Notes: generated by a model not told the origin, from the letters alone. DNA of 64,000 nt from Saprospiraceae bacterium (GCA_022448945.1 JAKVCV010000012.1:135324-199323); one strand, 5' to 3'; counted from the stretch's first letter, positions 1-11,653 are shown. Numbers and translations: made by a program.

Positions 1-1344
1 ATATGTATAACGATAAATATCATTACAACAAGATTCTTCTGTTAACGAGCGAGACCCTTCTCTGTTACTTGCAATATATCCTGTTGTATCATCTATATTT
101 ATGACAAAATACAAATCATTAGCGGCACTATTAAAAGGAATTCCCATATTAACAGGTGCTGACCAATTACCCTCGTCATCTTGTTCACTATAAAAAATAT
201 CATATCCTCCTAGTCCAAAGTGCCATCTGGAAGCAAAATACAAACGATTAGTTTTGGAATCATAAAAGGGTGTCCCCTCTGCGTCCTTTGAATTAATAAC
301 AGGTCCTAAATTATATGGAACACATTCCATAAGATCCTCTTTCAATTCTACACGCCATATATCCATGCCACCCTGTCCTCCTGAACGATTTGAAGTAAAA
401 TACAACCATTCAGATTCAGAATCACTATGCCATTCCAAATTAGGGTGCGTTGTAGTTGAGGTATTAGAATTAATTGGATTAGGTAATCGGACTGCTTTTG
501 ACCATTTACCACTTTCTAGAAAATCGCTATAATATAGTTCACATCTTAAACTATCGCTACTTTTTCCAGAACAACGTGTAAAATATAACCTTTTACCATC
601 ATGACTAAGCGTAGAATTGGCAGAATGCTGATGTGGAATATCTAAATTTTCTATTTGCTTGCCTTTCTCCTTATGATAATTAGTTGTAGATAATAATCTG
701 GAAATAATTCGCTTATGTAAATCTTTTTCTTTCTTCTCCCCTTTTTCTCGCTCGCGATCAAAACGCAAAGAAGAATAATATAACTTTCCAGCAACCTCAT
801 GGGCTCCAAAATCAGAATACTGAGTATTTACATTTTCGTTAAGATGAACAATCTCTAATTCTTCTTCAGGAATAGGTTTATTAACAAGTTGCCTGGCAAA
901 ATCACAGGATAATAATTCTTGATTCGCTTTAGCTTTATAAAAATTATCTCTTCTATATCTTTTGAGAAAATATTGAAAAGCACGTTTTGCTTCAAGGTAT
1001 TTAGCATTATGTTTTAAAGTAATTCCATAATAAAACTCTACCATTGGAAATCGCCTTTTTTCCCTACTTTCAACAACTTTTTGATAAGCCGTTTCTGCAG
1101 CTTGATAGGCATGAGAAAGTCGACAGGATTCAGCATATTTGTAATAAAGACGTGTTGTTTTTTTTGACTTAAGAACTATATCATAATAATGAACAGCATT
1201 ATAATATTCTTTCTTTTGAAAAGCATCATCACCTGCCTTTTCATAGGCTTTTAAACTTTGAGACTGCAAATTGAAAGAGGGAATCAAAAACAGTACAGCT
1301 AATAAAATTACAATATATTTCTTTATTCCTGGGTACTTTTTCAT
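1..1344 (-). CDS. TPR + PD40 (WD40-like beta-propeller) protein, probable OmpA-family/SprE-like outer-membrane associated protein, C-terminus truncated by window edge
   Basis: Not in the ORF track. Reverse-strand reading from ATG at 1344 is open to position 1: MKKYPGIKKYIVILLAVLFLIPSFNLQSQSLKAYEKAGDDAFQKKEYYNAVHYYDIVLKSKKTTRLYYKYAESCRLSHAYQAAETAYQKVVES...HDGKRLYFTRCSG...; signal peptide, TPR-like helices, PD40-like motifs. Directly downstream of a PorP/SprF gene. Confidence 0.8.
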   Translation of the reverse strand, partial: MKKYPGIKKYIVILLAVLFLIPSFNLQSQSLKAYEKAGDDAFQKKEYYNAVHYYDIVLKSKKTTRLYYKYAESCRLSHAYQAAETAYQKVVESREKRRFPMVEFYYGITLKHNAKYLEAKRAFQYFLKRYRRDNFYKAKANQELLSCDFARQLVNKPIPEEELEIVHLNENVNTQYSDFGAHEVAGKLYYSSLRFDREREKGEKKEKDLHKRIISRLLSTTNYHKEKGKQIENLDIPHQHSANSTLSHDGKRLYFTRCSGKSSDSLRCELYYSDFLESGKWSKAVRLPNPINSNTSTTTHPNLEWHSDSESEWLYFTSNRSGGQGGMDIWRVELKEDLMECVPYNLGPVINSKDAEGTPFYDSKTNRLYFASRWHFGLGGYDIFYSEQDDEGNWSAPVNMGIPFNSAANDLYFVINIDDTTGYIASNREGSRSLTEESCCNDIYRYTY

Positions 1345-1425
1345 GTAGCAAATCTTCTTTATGATAATGGAATTAGTAGCTCAGACTACTACTTCAATTT
1401 TTGTTTTTTATCCTAAACTTATGTA

Positions 1426-2439
1426 TCAAAATATAGGACAAGTTTTAATGGTTCCCAAGTCCGGAACCTTAGACCAAATATGTATTATTGATAATTCGTA
1501 ACCTCCGTTACTTCTAGTGGCCGTCTGAAACCCTGAGACATTTATATCGTAACTCAAACCTACATGCCAATTTTGATATGCAAAACCTATTCGGGCTATT
1601 ATTGCATCATCCCACCTGTGTAATATCCCCAGTTCAGCAGAAGTTTCACGCCCAGGATTTAAATTAAAATGGTATCTTACAGATCCCCCATAAACAATTT
1701 CCTGATATTCTAATTGTCGCTGAAAAATGAATACAGGCATTATATCAATACGTTCTGAAATAGAAACAGATGCATTTGCCATAATATTCCATCTAATAGG
1801 TAATAAAACTCCTTCAACCCCCAAAAATGACATATTAGGTTGTGTAAGATGGAAAACTCCTCCTCCTAGATTGATCCATAAACGTTCACTTGACTGATAC
1901 CGAAAATTGAGTCCTGTATTAATATCAAAATAACTAATATTAGTATTACCAGCAAATTTCGTTTGATCAAACGAAATTAAATTGGGGTCATAAACATCAC
2001 CATTGAACTGATCATTAAAGGTTAGTTTTTCAAGATTATATCTTCTGTTATTAAATCCTAATTGGACTCCTGCACCAATAAAAAAATGCTTCGTTATACG
2101 TTTGGTATAAGCAGTAGATGCCAATATATGAAGAGCTGCCAATTGCCCATCTCCTGCCTGATCATGATTGAATGTAATCCCGGCTCCCCAAACATCATTT
2201 TCCAATTTATAGGGTAATAAATGTGCATCAAAAGTCAAGGAAATTGTTCTGTATGAAACGGGAACATCAAACCATTGGCTACGATAATTTCCAACAACAC
2301 GAAAATCACCACTAAACAAGCCAGTATGGGCTGCATTTAGATTAAGTGGTGCATAATCAAACTGTGACCAATGAATATCCTGTGCTGAAAGACTCAGACT
2401 AAATAAGAATACGAAACAAAATAAATAAATTTTCTTCAT
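1426..2439 (-). CDS. PorP/SprF family type IX secretion system membrane protein
   Basis: Signal peptide followed by QDIHWSQFDYAPLNLNAAHTGLFSGDFRVVGNYRSQW, the typical PorP/SprF N-terminus; beta-barrel pattern; position after giant CHU_C-type adhesins. Confidence 0.9.
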   Translation of the reverse strand: MKKIYLFCFVFLFSLSLSAQDIHWSQFDYAPLNLNAAHTGLFSGDFRVVGNYRSQWFDVPVSYRTISLTFDAHLLPYKLENDVWGAGITFNHDQAGDGQLAALHILASTAYTKRITKHFFIGAGVQLGFNNRRYNLEKLTFNDQFNGDVYDPNLISFDQTKFAGNTNISYFDINTGLNFRYQSSERLWINLGGGVFHLTQPNMSFLGVEGVLLPIRWNIMANASVSISERIDIMPVFIFQRQLEYQEIVYGGSVRYHFNLNPGRETSAELGILHRWDDAIIARIGFAYQNWHVGLSYDINVSGFQTATRSNGGYELSIIHIWSKVPDLGTIKTCPIF

Positions 2440-2527
2440 AATTTGTATAACTTTTCAAATGTCGTTCCATGCTCTATTGACAATAAAATTAATATATTTT
2501 TATTATTAAATAAACCTATTGTCTAAA

Positions 2528-5500
2528 TTATCGCAATAAAGTGATATTTCCTTTTTTAGTTAATTCATTGCCATCTAAACATCGACACTTCATATAATAA
2601 CCATAAACATCTGGCGAACAGGCTTTACCATTAAAAGTACCATCCCAACCTTTATTGATTACGTTTGTTTCAAAGACCTGTTCACCCCAGCGGTTATAAA
2701 CTACAAAATAAAGTTCAGTAATTATAGCTCCATGTACAAATATAACATCATTATGACCATCAGCATCAGGAGTAAAAGCATTTGGAATATAAATATTAGG
2801 TTCATCACATATTGGTTCATTCACATAGATTATGATAGAATCCATAGCCAAACAACCAAATGCATCAGTAACAGTCAAATAATAAGTGGTTGATACTACT
2901 GGTGAAGCCATTGGATTATATATACTATCAGCGCTTAAAGTAAGATCTGATTCCCAATTATAAACATAATCAATTTGTTGTGTTGCAAACAATTGAGTAT
3001 TCATTCCCATAAAAATTGTGTCCTGAGAAGCATAAATCAGGAGTGCGGGATTATTATTAGAAACATCTACTAATGTCTGATCATTGGCAACACACCCAAA
3101 TTGATTTTGAGCAGTTACATAATATATTGTACTTGTAACTGGCGCAACAACAACTGTATCGGTTCCATAACCTGAAACAATATCCGAATTAGGTGCCCAT
3201 TCAAAAGACAAAGTATCTTGAGCATTCAAATTTCTTACTATTAATTGAACGGGATGTCCCTGACAAATTACTGATGTTGAATCTATCAAAATATCAGCAG
3301 GATAATACCCAATGATTACTGAATCCATCATGGTACATCCATAATTATCCTCTATTTGTATATAATAAACGTTATGGTTATTAACAAAGTTGGCTTGCAG
3401 GCTTGCATTTTGACCCAAAATTGTGTTAAAGTTCGAATCTGATGCCCAATTGTACTGAGCTACAGGTTGAGTACTACTTACTGTTAATATTAAACTTGAT
3501 ATACAAATAATGGTATCAGAGGGAATAGTTAGATCCAAAGGTGGTGGAATACTAACAGTTGTAATAAAAGAATCAACACAACCAAATTGATTCTCTCCCA
3601 TTACTGTAATTGGTGTTAACGTTAAAGGATCGATCAAAACTGAATCTGTTCCCTGTCCCGAAAGAATTGCAGATGACGGAGACCAAATATAATTTAGCGT
3701 ATCTATAGGGTTATGATTATTTACGAATACTTCTATTGCCTGACTATCACAGGAAACATAACTCGGCATAAGCGATATATTTACCATCCTATTAAAAATT
3801 AGTATTGAATCTGTACCTACACATCCTAAAGAATCCTGAGCTCTTACAAAGAAACGTGAAGAATTATTGAGCATATATAATACTAAGATAGAATCTTGAT
3901 CTATAATAGTTTGAAAATCACTTGCCATTGCCCATTCATATGACACCAAATAAGAACTGATTGCAGATATTTCAACAAGTGAATCACAAATTAGTGAATC
4001 ACCTTGAATTTGAACTATAGGAGCTTGATTAACAATTAACTTAATACTGTCTTCGAGCCAACAAGTATCAATAATCCCATTTAAATCATTGTAGCTATAA
4101 ACACGCACCTTATATGTTGTAGTTGACAAAGGAAAAGCAATAGGATTTGCAATTGTAGAATCTGAAAGTCCTATTCCTGGTGACCAATCAAAAATTAGAT
4201 TAGGATTAGTCTGTATAACTAATGGAATTGAATCGTTCTGACAAATAACTACATTATTAGGTACTGACAAGAAAGGAATTTGTGTTGTTAACTGTTTTTG
4301 ACCAAACCCAAAACAATTTCCTGCTAATTCTACTTGCAAATTAATATTATAAGTAGAATCAGAATAATAAATGCTACTGGGGTTCTGCAAGTTTGAAGTT
4401 TGTCCATTACCAAAATCCCAGTTCCAATTAATAATATTAGAAATACCAGAAACATCCTGAAAATCGATTAGTATAGAATCACCACAATTTGTAGGTGTCA
4501 TTGTAAAATCTACAGTAAAATCATTACCTAAATATTGAATATAGACAGAATCAATCGCCTCGCAACCAAAGTTATTATACCCTCTAACATAAAACCACCT
4601 ACTGTCATTTACATTAGTAATAAGTGTATCACCTTGGCCAATTATAAGATAAAAATCTCTATCCAAAGACCATTCAACAAAAGCCGAAGTAGGAGCATTT
4701 ACAAATAATGGAATCTGATTCAAGCAAATTACAGTATCAGACATCGCTTCAAATATAAAACTATCGGTTCCCACTAAAATATTATGTACAAGAACACAAG
4801 TATCAGGATTGTTAAAGGCTGTTACTGTTACTGTATAATTAGTTGTTATCATAGGACTTGCAATCGGACTTGCAATATTTGGATCATTTAGCCCAATAGA
4901 AGGAGACCATTGATATATTAATGAAGGATTACCACCAATATTTAACATAATAGAATCGAGACCACAAAGACCAACACTATCATCTGAATTAATGGTAGGC
5001 AAATGATAATTAAGGGTATCTGTATAATTTCCTGTACAACCATTCGTAGTTGTTACTGTCAAGCTTACAATCTGTGTAGAACCACTTAAATATTGTGCAT
5101 TACCATTAATTGTATTTGCAGTTTCTCCATTACCAAAATTCCAACTATATCCCGAAGCCAAAAAACCGGGAGGTAAAATAGTATTATTATAAAAAGAGAC
5201 ATCTAATGTATCATCACAAGTATTAATACTAGAAATGAAATTTGCTGGTATTGGAATATTTCTACGCAATATTTTTGCAGTATCTTCAGCAATACAACCA
5301 TAGGCATCCGTAGCCCTAACATACAAAAACATATCATATGGTGGAGATGGCACTCCAAGATAAAAATTGGTTAAATTTGAAATTGCTATTGGATTAAATG
5401 TAGGGCTAAATGACCAATCAATTTGAACAGCATTAATAATATTGGACTGTAAATAATAAATACCACTACATACAATGGTATCTTTAGGTACTTCAATAAT

Positions 5501-8500
5501 AATCGGCGGTGGCTGAATTATAGTTATATCGTGTATTGCTGTACATGTATCAATAACACTATATCCTGTAATAGTTACAGAATATGTAAAAGGTGATGAA
5601 GGTGGAATTGCAATAGGATTTGCAATTGAATCATTACTTAAATAACTTGAAGGGGTCCATTTATATGTTAATGATGGATTCCCACCTGCATTAATCTGTA
5701 TAGATGTATCTCCGTTACACATAACTAATATTGAATCATTAGTAATTGAAGCAATATTAAGATTAAGCACTTGATCTATACTACCAGTACACCCATTGGC
5801 AAGGGTTACAAATAAAGTAACTGTTGTTAACTGGGTTTGGGAAAACACAAAAACGGGATGTTGTAAAGTAGATATCTGGCCATCTGAGGTAGACCATAAC
5901 CAACTTTCAATAGGACTATTTAAAGTATCTGTTGTTAGATCCGTAAACTGAATGGCTATGGTATCTGAACATCCTATAGAATAATATGAAAAATTGACTG
6001 TTACGGGAACAGGATTTTGTTGTACAAGTGCAAAATCAGTTGCTGTGCAGCCGTATGGATCAGTGGCTCTTACATAATAACCAGCATAGGGAAATGTAAT
6101 AGGCGTAGCCATAAATGGATTACCCGTTCCTATAATAGTATTAAAACTAGGATCACCAGACCACTCATAAGTCACAGCAACCGAACTGGTAGCTAAAAGT
6201 TCTACAGTAGAACCACAATAAACGGTCAATGGAGGTGCTGAAACAGAAAATAAAGGTGGAAAATTAACATGTACTTGTTCTATCGAAACACATGTGTCTG
6301 TTCCATTTACAGCAGTAATGGTTACAGTGTAAGTGGTAGGAATAATAGGGTTTGCAATTGGGCTAACAGCATTACTATCACTCAAAGTACCACCAGGAGA
6401 CCATTGATATTGTAGTGATGGATTCCCATCTGGATTTAACTCTACAGAATTAAATCCCTGACATATTCCAACTGTATCTCCATTAGTTAATTCAGGTTTC
6501 AAAACATTAATGATTTTCGAAACATTACCTGTACAGCCATCAATTGTTGTTACAACTAAAGAAGGATAATACGTGCCACTAGTATTGTAAGCATGTACTG
6601 GATTTTGCTGTTGACTAATCATCCCATCACCAAATTGCCATTCCCAGGTTAATAATGCACCACCTGATGAATCATTTGTCAAATCAGTAAACTGAACAAT
6701 ATATCCAGTATCACAGCTAAGAACATCATATGACCAATCTACTATAATCGGCACTGTTTTTTTAATAACATCTATAGAATCCAATACTGAGCAACCAAGA
6801 TTATTACTTGCACGTACAAAATACCTCAGAGCACCTACTACAGTAATAGAAGCACTATCCCCTGTAAATAATACTGTACTAAAACTAGGATCAAGAGACC
6901 ATTCAATAAGTTCTGCATTACTATTTACACGAATAAGAATTGTATCCTTACAAGTTGAAGTATCGGATATAAGGTCTAAAGTTACTGGAGGAGAAAACAC
7001 AACATTAATACTTCTTTCAAGTACACAAGTATCTACACCATTCGGGACTATAACTGTAACATTATAAATTGTATTTCCAGAAGGAAACGCAATAGGACTT
7101 GCAATTGTATCATTACTAAGGCTTACAGAGGGCGACCACTGATATAGATGACTTGGATTCGCACCAGGGTTTAGCATAACAGATGTATCACCATAACAAA
7201 TCCCAATCGTATCAGCACTAAAAATAGTAGGTAAATCAAGATTAAGGGTATCGGAAAAATCAGCCTCACATCCATTGGCAGCAATTACAGTTAAATTAAT
7301 AGTATAAGTACCTGAACTAGTGTATACAGTTGATGGGAAAGGTATTGTATCTATATCGCCATTGCCAAAATCCCATTGCCATTCAGTAATAGTACTTATA
7401 GAATCTATTGATAAATCTATAATATCCAAAAAAAATGAATCCGTACAGCTAGCAGTTGTAATGTCAAAATCAACACTAATAGATTCATACTGAAGATATA
7501 TTTGCTGGGTTGACGTATCAGCACATAATGTACCTGGATCAGCGATTAAGGTCACAGTATAATAACCAGTATCGGGATAAATATAAGTAGGATTTGGGTA
7601 AGTAGAAGTCGTATTAGTTGTACTATCACCAAAAGACCATAAAAATCCAGTTCCCAAAGTTGTACTTGTGTTTTGAAAACTAACAATCAATGAATTATCA
7701 CATTGAATATCAGGTGCAAAAAAAGCAGATGATGACAACTTACCACATACTCCAACAACATATTGAAAATCTCTTCTTGTAGTAGAAATCAATATCCCAT
7801 TTCTATATTCTTTTGCACAAACACCTACTACAAAAACACCAATATTATCAGGAGTACCAGTTAACATTCCTGTATTCGAATCAATAATTAAAGAATCTGG
7901 CCCTCCCAACATATTATTAACATTATATGGCGAAAGCCAAGTTACTGGGTTATAAGGAGGATTATTGGGCGGTTGTGGCATCGATTGGCTAGGAGAAGCA
8001 CCTGTAAATGGAGTACATAATTCATATACAACTGAATCACCATCAAGGTCAACAGCTGAATGGTCATACACTATGGGAACACCCGCACATATATAAACTG
8101 GAGGCCATTCAATAAATCTTGCACTATTATTACAACCTAGGAGAGCTTCCTCAGAAATATATGACATATAAGTCGCCCCTGATGCTGTTGGTGCTACAAT
8201 ATTAACAATATCCTGATTTCGACAACATCGCTGATATACGACCTGATATCCACCACTTATAAAGGGCAATGTAACAGTATCTAAATATGTAGTAGTATGA
8301 ATACATACATTGGGAGGGGCAACCAAACAAGGATCAAATAAATTCAAGTCTAATGTATCATTATTTCTCAAAGTCAATCTAAGGTCATAGATCAATGAAT
8401 CATTGATATCAAAAACACCAATAGATGCAGGGTTATCAAACCAAGGGACTCCTGTATCACAATCTCTAAACACAGTAACCATTATTTCGTATTGGTCATT

Positions 8501-8617
8501 CCCCAAACATTTGTAATTAATCTCCCCTCCTACCATGTGTGTTGCAGATACACTAAAAGGTAATAGCAACAAAATTAAAAAACAGTATAACTGACAAAAA
8601 AAATGATATATTTTCAC
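2528..8617 (-). CDS. Giant PKD/Ig-like repeat surface protein with gliding motility-associated C-terminal (type B T9SS) domain
   Basis: Signal peptide; N-terminal Cys-rich domain (ATHMVGGEINYKCLGNDQYEI...QRCCRNQDIVNI); multiple PKD motifs (WDFGNG, WQFGDG, WNFGNGE); C-term FIPNAFTPDADGHNDVIFVHG...VYNRWGEQVFET..GWDGTFNGK...GNITLLR. Confidence 0.9.
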   Translation of the reverse strand: MKIYHFFCQLYCFLILLLLPFSVSATHMVGGEINYKCLGNDQYEIMVTVFRDCDTGVPWFDNPASIGVFDINDSLIYDLRLTLRNNDTLDLNLFDPCLVAPPNVCIHTTTYLDTVTLPFISGGYQVVYQRCCRNQDIVNIVAPTASGATYMSYISEEALLGCNNSARFIEWPPVYICAGVPIVYDHSAVDLDGDSVVYELCTPFTGASPSQSMPQPPNNPPYNPVTWLSPYNVNNMLGGPDSLIIDSNTGMLTGTPDNIGVFVVGVCAKEYRNGILISTTRRDFQYVVGVCGKLSSSAFFAPDIQCDNSLIVSFQNTSTTLGTGFLWSFGDSTTNTTSTYPNPTYIYPDTGYYTVTLIADPGTLCADTSTQQIYLQYESISVDFDITTASCTDSFFLDIIDLSIDSISTITEWQWDFGNGDIDTIPFPSTVYTSSGTYTINLTVIAANGCEADFSDTLNLDLPTIFSADTIGICYGDTSVMLNPGANPSHLYQWSPSVSLSNDTIASPIAFPSGNTIYNVTVIVPNGVDTCVLERSINVVFSPPVTLDLISDTSTCKDTILIRVNSNAELIEWSLDPSFSTVLFTGDSASITVVGALRYFVRASNNLGCSVLDSIDVIKKTVPIIVDWSYDVLSCDTGYIVQFTDLTNDSSGGALLTWEWQFGDGMISQQQNPVHAYNTSGTYYPSLVVTTIDGCTGNVSKIINVLKPELTNGDTVGICQGFNSVELNPDGNPSLQYQWSPGGTLSDSNAVSPIANPIIPTTYTVTITAVNGTDTCVSIEQVHVNFPPLFSVSAPPLTVYCGSTVELLATSSVAVTYEWSGDPSFNTIIGTGNPFMATPITFPYAGYYVRATDPYGCTATDFALVQQNPVPVTVNFSYYSIGCSDTIAIQFTDLTTDTLNSPIESWLWSTSDGQISTLQHPVFVFSQTQLTTVTLFVTLANGCTGSIDQVLNLNIASITNDSILVMCNGDTSIQINAGGNPSLTYKWTPSSYLSNDSIANPIAIPPSSPFTYSVTITGYSVIDTCTAIHDITIIQPPPIIIEVPKDTIVCSGIYYLQSNIINAVQIDWSFSPTFNPIAISNLTNFYLGVPSPPYDMFLYVRATDAYGCIAEDTAKILRRNIPIPANFISSINTCDDTLDVSFYNNTILPPGFLASGYSWNFGNGETANTINGNAQYLSGSTQIVSLTVTTTNGCTGNYTDTLNYHLPTINSDDSVGLCGLDSIMLNIGGNPSLIYQWSPSIGLNDPNIASPIASPMITTNYTVTVTAFNNPDTCVLVHNILVGTDSFIFEAMSDTVICLNQIPLFVNAPTSAFVEWSLDRDFYLIIGQGDTLITNVNDSRWFYVRGYNNFGCEAIDSVYIQYLGNDFTVDFTMTPTNCGDSILIDFQDVSGISNIINWNWDFGNGQTSNLQNPSSIYYSDSTYNINLQVELAGNCFGFGQKQLTTQIPFLSVPNNVVICQNDSIPLVIQTNPNLIFDWSPGIGLSDSTIANPIAFPLSTTTYKVRVYSYNDLNGIIDTCWLEDSIKLIVNQAPIVQIQGDSLICDSLVEISAISSYLVSYEWAMASDFQTIIDQDSILVLYMLNNSSRFFVRAQDSLGCVGTDSILIFNRMVNISLMPSYVSCDSQAIEVFVNNHNPIDTLNYIWSPSSAILSGQGTDSVLIDPLTLTPITVMGENQFGCVDSFITTVSIPPPLDLTIPSDTIICISSLILTVSSTQPVAQYNWASDSNFNTILGQNASLQANFVNNHNVYYIQIEDNYGCTMMDSVIIGYYPADILIDSTSVICQGHPVQLIVRNLNAQDTLSFEWAPNSDIVSGYGTDTVVVAPVTSTIYYVTAQNQFGCVANDQTLVDVSNNNPALLIYASQDTIFMGMNTQLFATQQIDYVYNWESDLTLSADSIYNPMASPVVSTTYYLTVTDAFGCLAMDSIIIYVNEPICDEPNIYIPNAFTPDADGHNDVIFVHGAIITELYFVVYNRWGEQVFETNVINKGWDGTFNGKACSPDVYGYYMKCRCLDGNELTKKGNITLLR

Positions 8618-8632
8618 AACTATTTGAAAATT

Positions 8633-11551
8633 TTATCTCAACAATGTAATATTACCTTTGACAAATAAGTCACTACCATTATCACAAGTACATTTCATAT
8701 AATAACCATAAACATCAGGTGGCAAATCATTTCCATTAAACTTCCCATCCCAACCAATATTTTGATCATTAGATTCAAAAACCTTTTGACCCCAACGATT
8801 ATAGACAGATATTGTAACTTGAGTAATATTATTTCCATTAACCATTAAAACATCATTGTAACCATCACCGTCAGGAGTAAAAGCATTTGGAACAAAAACC
8901 ATGGGTAAACCACAAATCGGCTCTCTTATGTTGACAATTACTGAATCTATAGTTTTGCATCCAAATTCATTTGTAACTATTAGATAATATACTGTAGTTA
9001 TTCGTGGTTTTGCCTCAGGATTAAAAATATAATAATCACTAAGTGTTGTATCAGGTATCCAATTATATACATAATCAATATCATTAGTAGATATTAATTG
9101 TGTTGTCTCACCCACAAAAACACTGTCAGGTAAAGCAATAATATTAAGTGGTGGTGAAATATTAATTATTGTACCTTGAGCCAATGCAGTATCTATACAA
9201 CCATGTGAGTTTACTCCTATAACGGTAAAATTGGTAAATGTGTCGATTAAAGCATAAGCACTATCCGTTCCCTGACCTGAAATAATAGCTCCATCAGGAT
9301 ACCATTGGTAATTGACATAATCGGTATAAGTATCAAGACTATTCCCCACTGTTAGTAATACAGTATCTTCCTTACAAATTACCTGAACATCATCCACATC
9401 TAAATCTAACCCATGTAAAGGGATGTAAACATTCATATTGAAAGTGTCGGGACAAATCCCTTCAAAATCAGCAATTAGATTTATATTATAAAGACCAGTA
9501 TCTGGAAAAGTAAAAGTAGGATTCGTAGCTGTTCCATAGCCAAGTGTATCAAATTGCCATTGATAGTTTGATACTGGTAAATTATTTGTGGAGGTATTTA
9601 AAAAGGGAATTGTAAGACTTGTATTACATTGAAGGTTTATTGTATCAAAAAAAGCTTCTACTACTACAACATCAATATCAAGATTTACTGAATCAGAGCA
9701 ACCATGGATATTTGTACCTAATACCTGCACTTGTATTGAGTTGTTGGGAATTAATAATACACTATCCGTTCCCTGACCTAAAATAATGGAAGCTGAAGGA
9801 ATCCAGGTATAAGATGTTGCACCTAATTGACTGTACAAATTATTTGCTTTTAACCATACAGAATCGCCATTACATATCGTCTGAGAAGGTATTGTCCCTA
9901 ATTCTATACCTGTTAATGTTAAATCAAATGGAATTGAAATAGTATCCGGGCATACGGCTCCTGCACCTGCTACTAAAGTAACTGTATAAGAACCTGTATC
10001 TGGAAAAGTAAAAGTAGGATTCGTAGCTGTCCCAAAACCGAGTGTATCAAATTGCCATTGATAATTATTATTTTGCGGATTACTTGTGCTATTATTTTGA
10101 AATTGCACATTAAACGATGTATTACAAGGGGGTATATTAATGATAAATGAAGCATCTATCTGTTGGACGGTCAATGTTGCAGAAGCATTATCCGAACATC
10201 CATAATTATTAACTCCATAAACAGAAAACTGAGTAGTTTGATTGGCAAAAACAAGTACACTATCTGTTCCTTGTCCATATAAAACGAGTGAATCTGGTGC
10301 CCAAGTATAGTTTGTAGAATCAGAAAATCCTTTATATGCATCAGATGCTACAATCCATATACTATCCCCTAAGCATGCAATCTGAGGTGGCAAAACCGAA
10401 AGATCAATTGCTTCTATCTCTACATTCATTTCAACTGCAAAAGTATCAATACATGGAGACCCTATTCCAGCTACTAATGTCACATCATATATTCCGGTAT
10501 CTGGAAAAGTAAAAGTAGGATTAACTTGAGTAGTTGCAAATAAAGTATCAAACAACCAATTATATGTACCCGAAACAACTTGACTTGTATTATTAAAGGG
10601 AAAAATCAAATCAGTATTACAAGACAACCCAGTAGTATCAAATTCAGCGATAGTCATCCTATCGCATGTACCTACAATATGTTGAAAATCACGGTGTGTT
10701 GAAGAAATTAGAATTCCATTTCTATACTCATTTAAACAAACACCCACTAAAAAAACTCCCATATTCTGAGGAGTTCCGGTCAATAAACCTGTTACAGGAT
10801 CTATAACTAGTGGGTCAGCACCACCAAACATATTATTTAATCCGTAAGGTGACAACCAATTTATATTAGTATAGGGGGGCGGATTGGGTGGTTGAGGTAT
10901 AGGAAGAACATCAGAAGCACCATGAAAAGGAGTACACAATTCATAAACAATAGAATCACCATCTATATCATCTGCAGAATGATCAAAAGAAATTGGTACG
11001 CCTGAACATAAATATACTCTTGGCCATTCTTTAAATACAGCAGAACTATTACATAATTGTAAGGCGGTAGGTGATATATAAGACCAATATGTTGATCCTG
11101 CATCTTCAGGATTAATAATATTTACTATATCCTGATTCCTGCAACATCTTTGGTATGCAATTATATAACCAGAAGTTCTAAATGGCAAAGTAATGGTATC
11201 AATATAGGTTGTTGTATGTATACATGCTGTACTTGGAACGATCAAACATGTATCTGGCAGATATATATCTAAAGTATCGTTTATAGCGTTGTCAAGAGAG
11301 ATTCTTTGTTCGAAAAGCGTATCATTAGTTATCGGATCAAAAACACCTATAGATGCAGGGTCATCAAACCAAGGAATTCCAGTATCACAGTCTCTGAATA
11401 CTACCAATGATATTTCATATAGATCATTCCCAAGACATCTATAATTCATTTCACCTCCAACTATATGAGTGGCATATGCAGATATAGAACAGAATTCTAA
11501 AAAAAATAGAATTATGATAATACGAAAACTGATAAGTAAAGTTCTTTTCAT
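8633..11551 (-). CDS. PKD-repeat surface protein with gliding motility-associated C-terminal domain (paralogue 2)
   Basis: Same N-terminal domain (ATHIVGGEMNYRCLGNDLYEI...) and C-term VFVPNAFTPDGDGYNDVLMVNG...GNITLLR; about 166-aa internal repeats. Confidence 0.9.
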   Translation of the reverse strand: MKRTLLISFRIIIILFFLEFCSISAYATHIVGGEMNYRCLGNDLYEISLVVFRDCDTGIPWFDDPASIGVFDPITNDTLFEQRISLDNAINDTLDIYLPDTCLIVPSTACIHTTTYIDTITLPFRTSGYIIAYQRCCRNQDIVNIINPEDAGSTYWSYISPTALQLCNSSAVFKEWPRVYLCSGVPISFDHSADDIDGDSIVYELCTPFHGASDVLPIPQPPNPPPYTNINWLSPYGLNNMFGGADPLVIDPVTGLLTGTPQNMGVFLVGVCLNEYRNGILISSTHRDFQHIVGTCDRMTIAEFDTTGLSCNTDLIFPFNNTSQVVSGTYNWLFDTLFATTQVNPTFTFPDTGIYDVTLVAGIGSPCIDTFAVEMNVEIEAIDLSVLPPQIACLGDSIWIVASDAYKGFSDSTNYTWAPDSLVLYGQGTDSVLVFANQTTQFSVYGVNNYGCSDNASATLTVQQIDASFIINIPPCNTSFNVQFQNNSTSNPQNNNYQWQFDTLGFGTATNPTFTFPDTGSYTVTLVAGAGAVCPDTISIPFDLTLTGIELGTIPSQTICNGDSVWLKANNLYSQLGATSYTWIPSASIILGQGTDSVLLIPNNSIQVQVLGTNIHGCSDSVNLDIDVVVVEAFFDTINLQCNTSLTIPFLNTSTNNLPVSNYQWQFDTLGYGTATNPTFTFPDTGLYNINLIADFEGICPDTFNMNVYIPLHGLDLDVDDVQVICKEDTVLLTVGNSLDTYTDYVNYQWYPDGAIISGQGTDSAYALIDTFTNFTVIGVNSHGCIDTALAQGTIINISPPLNIIALPDSVFVGETTQLISTNDIDYVYNWIPDTTLSDYYIFNPEAKPRITTVYYLIVTNEFGCKTIDSVIVNIREPICGLPMVFVPNAFTPDGDGYNDVLMVNGNNITQVTISVYNRWGQKVFESNDQNIGWDGKFNGNDLPPDVYGYYMKCTCDNGSDLFVKGNITLLR

Positions 11552-11653
11552 AATTTATTTTATCATATCATAAAATCTTTGGGGTTTATTAAATACTAAT
11601 TTTCATTAGACATACCTACACTTTTTGTAAGGTAGAATTTATTAGAGCACAAG

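Noticed and set aside
9973-10155. 60-aa minus-strand ORF, and 12988-13257 minus
   Set aside because: Nested out-of-frame within adhesin genes on the same strand; low-complexity translation.
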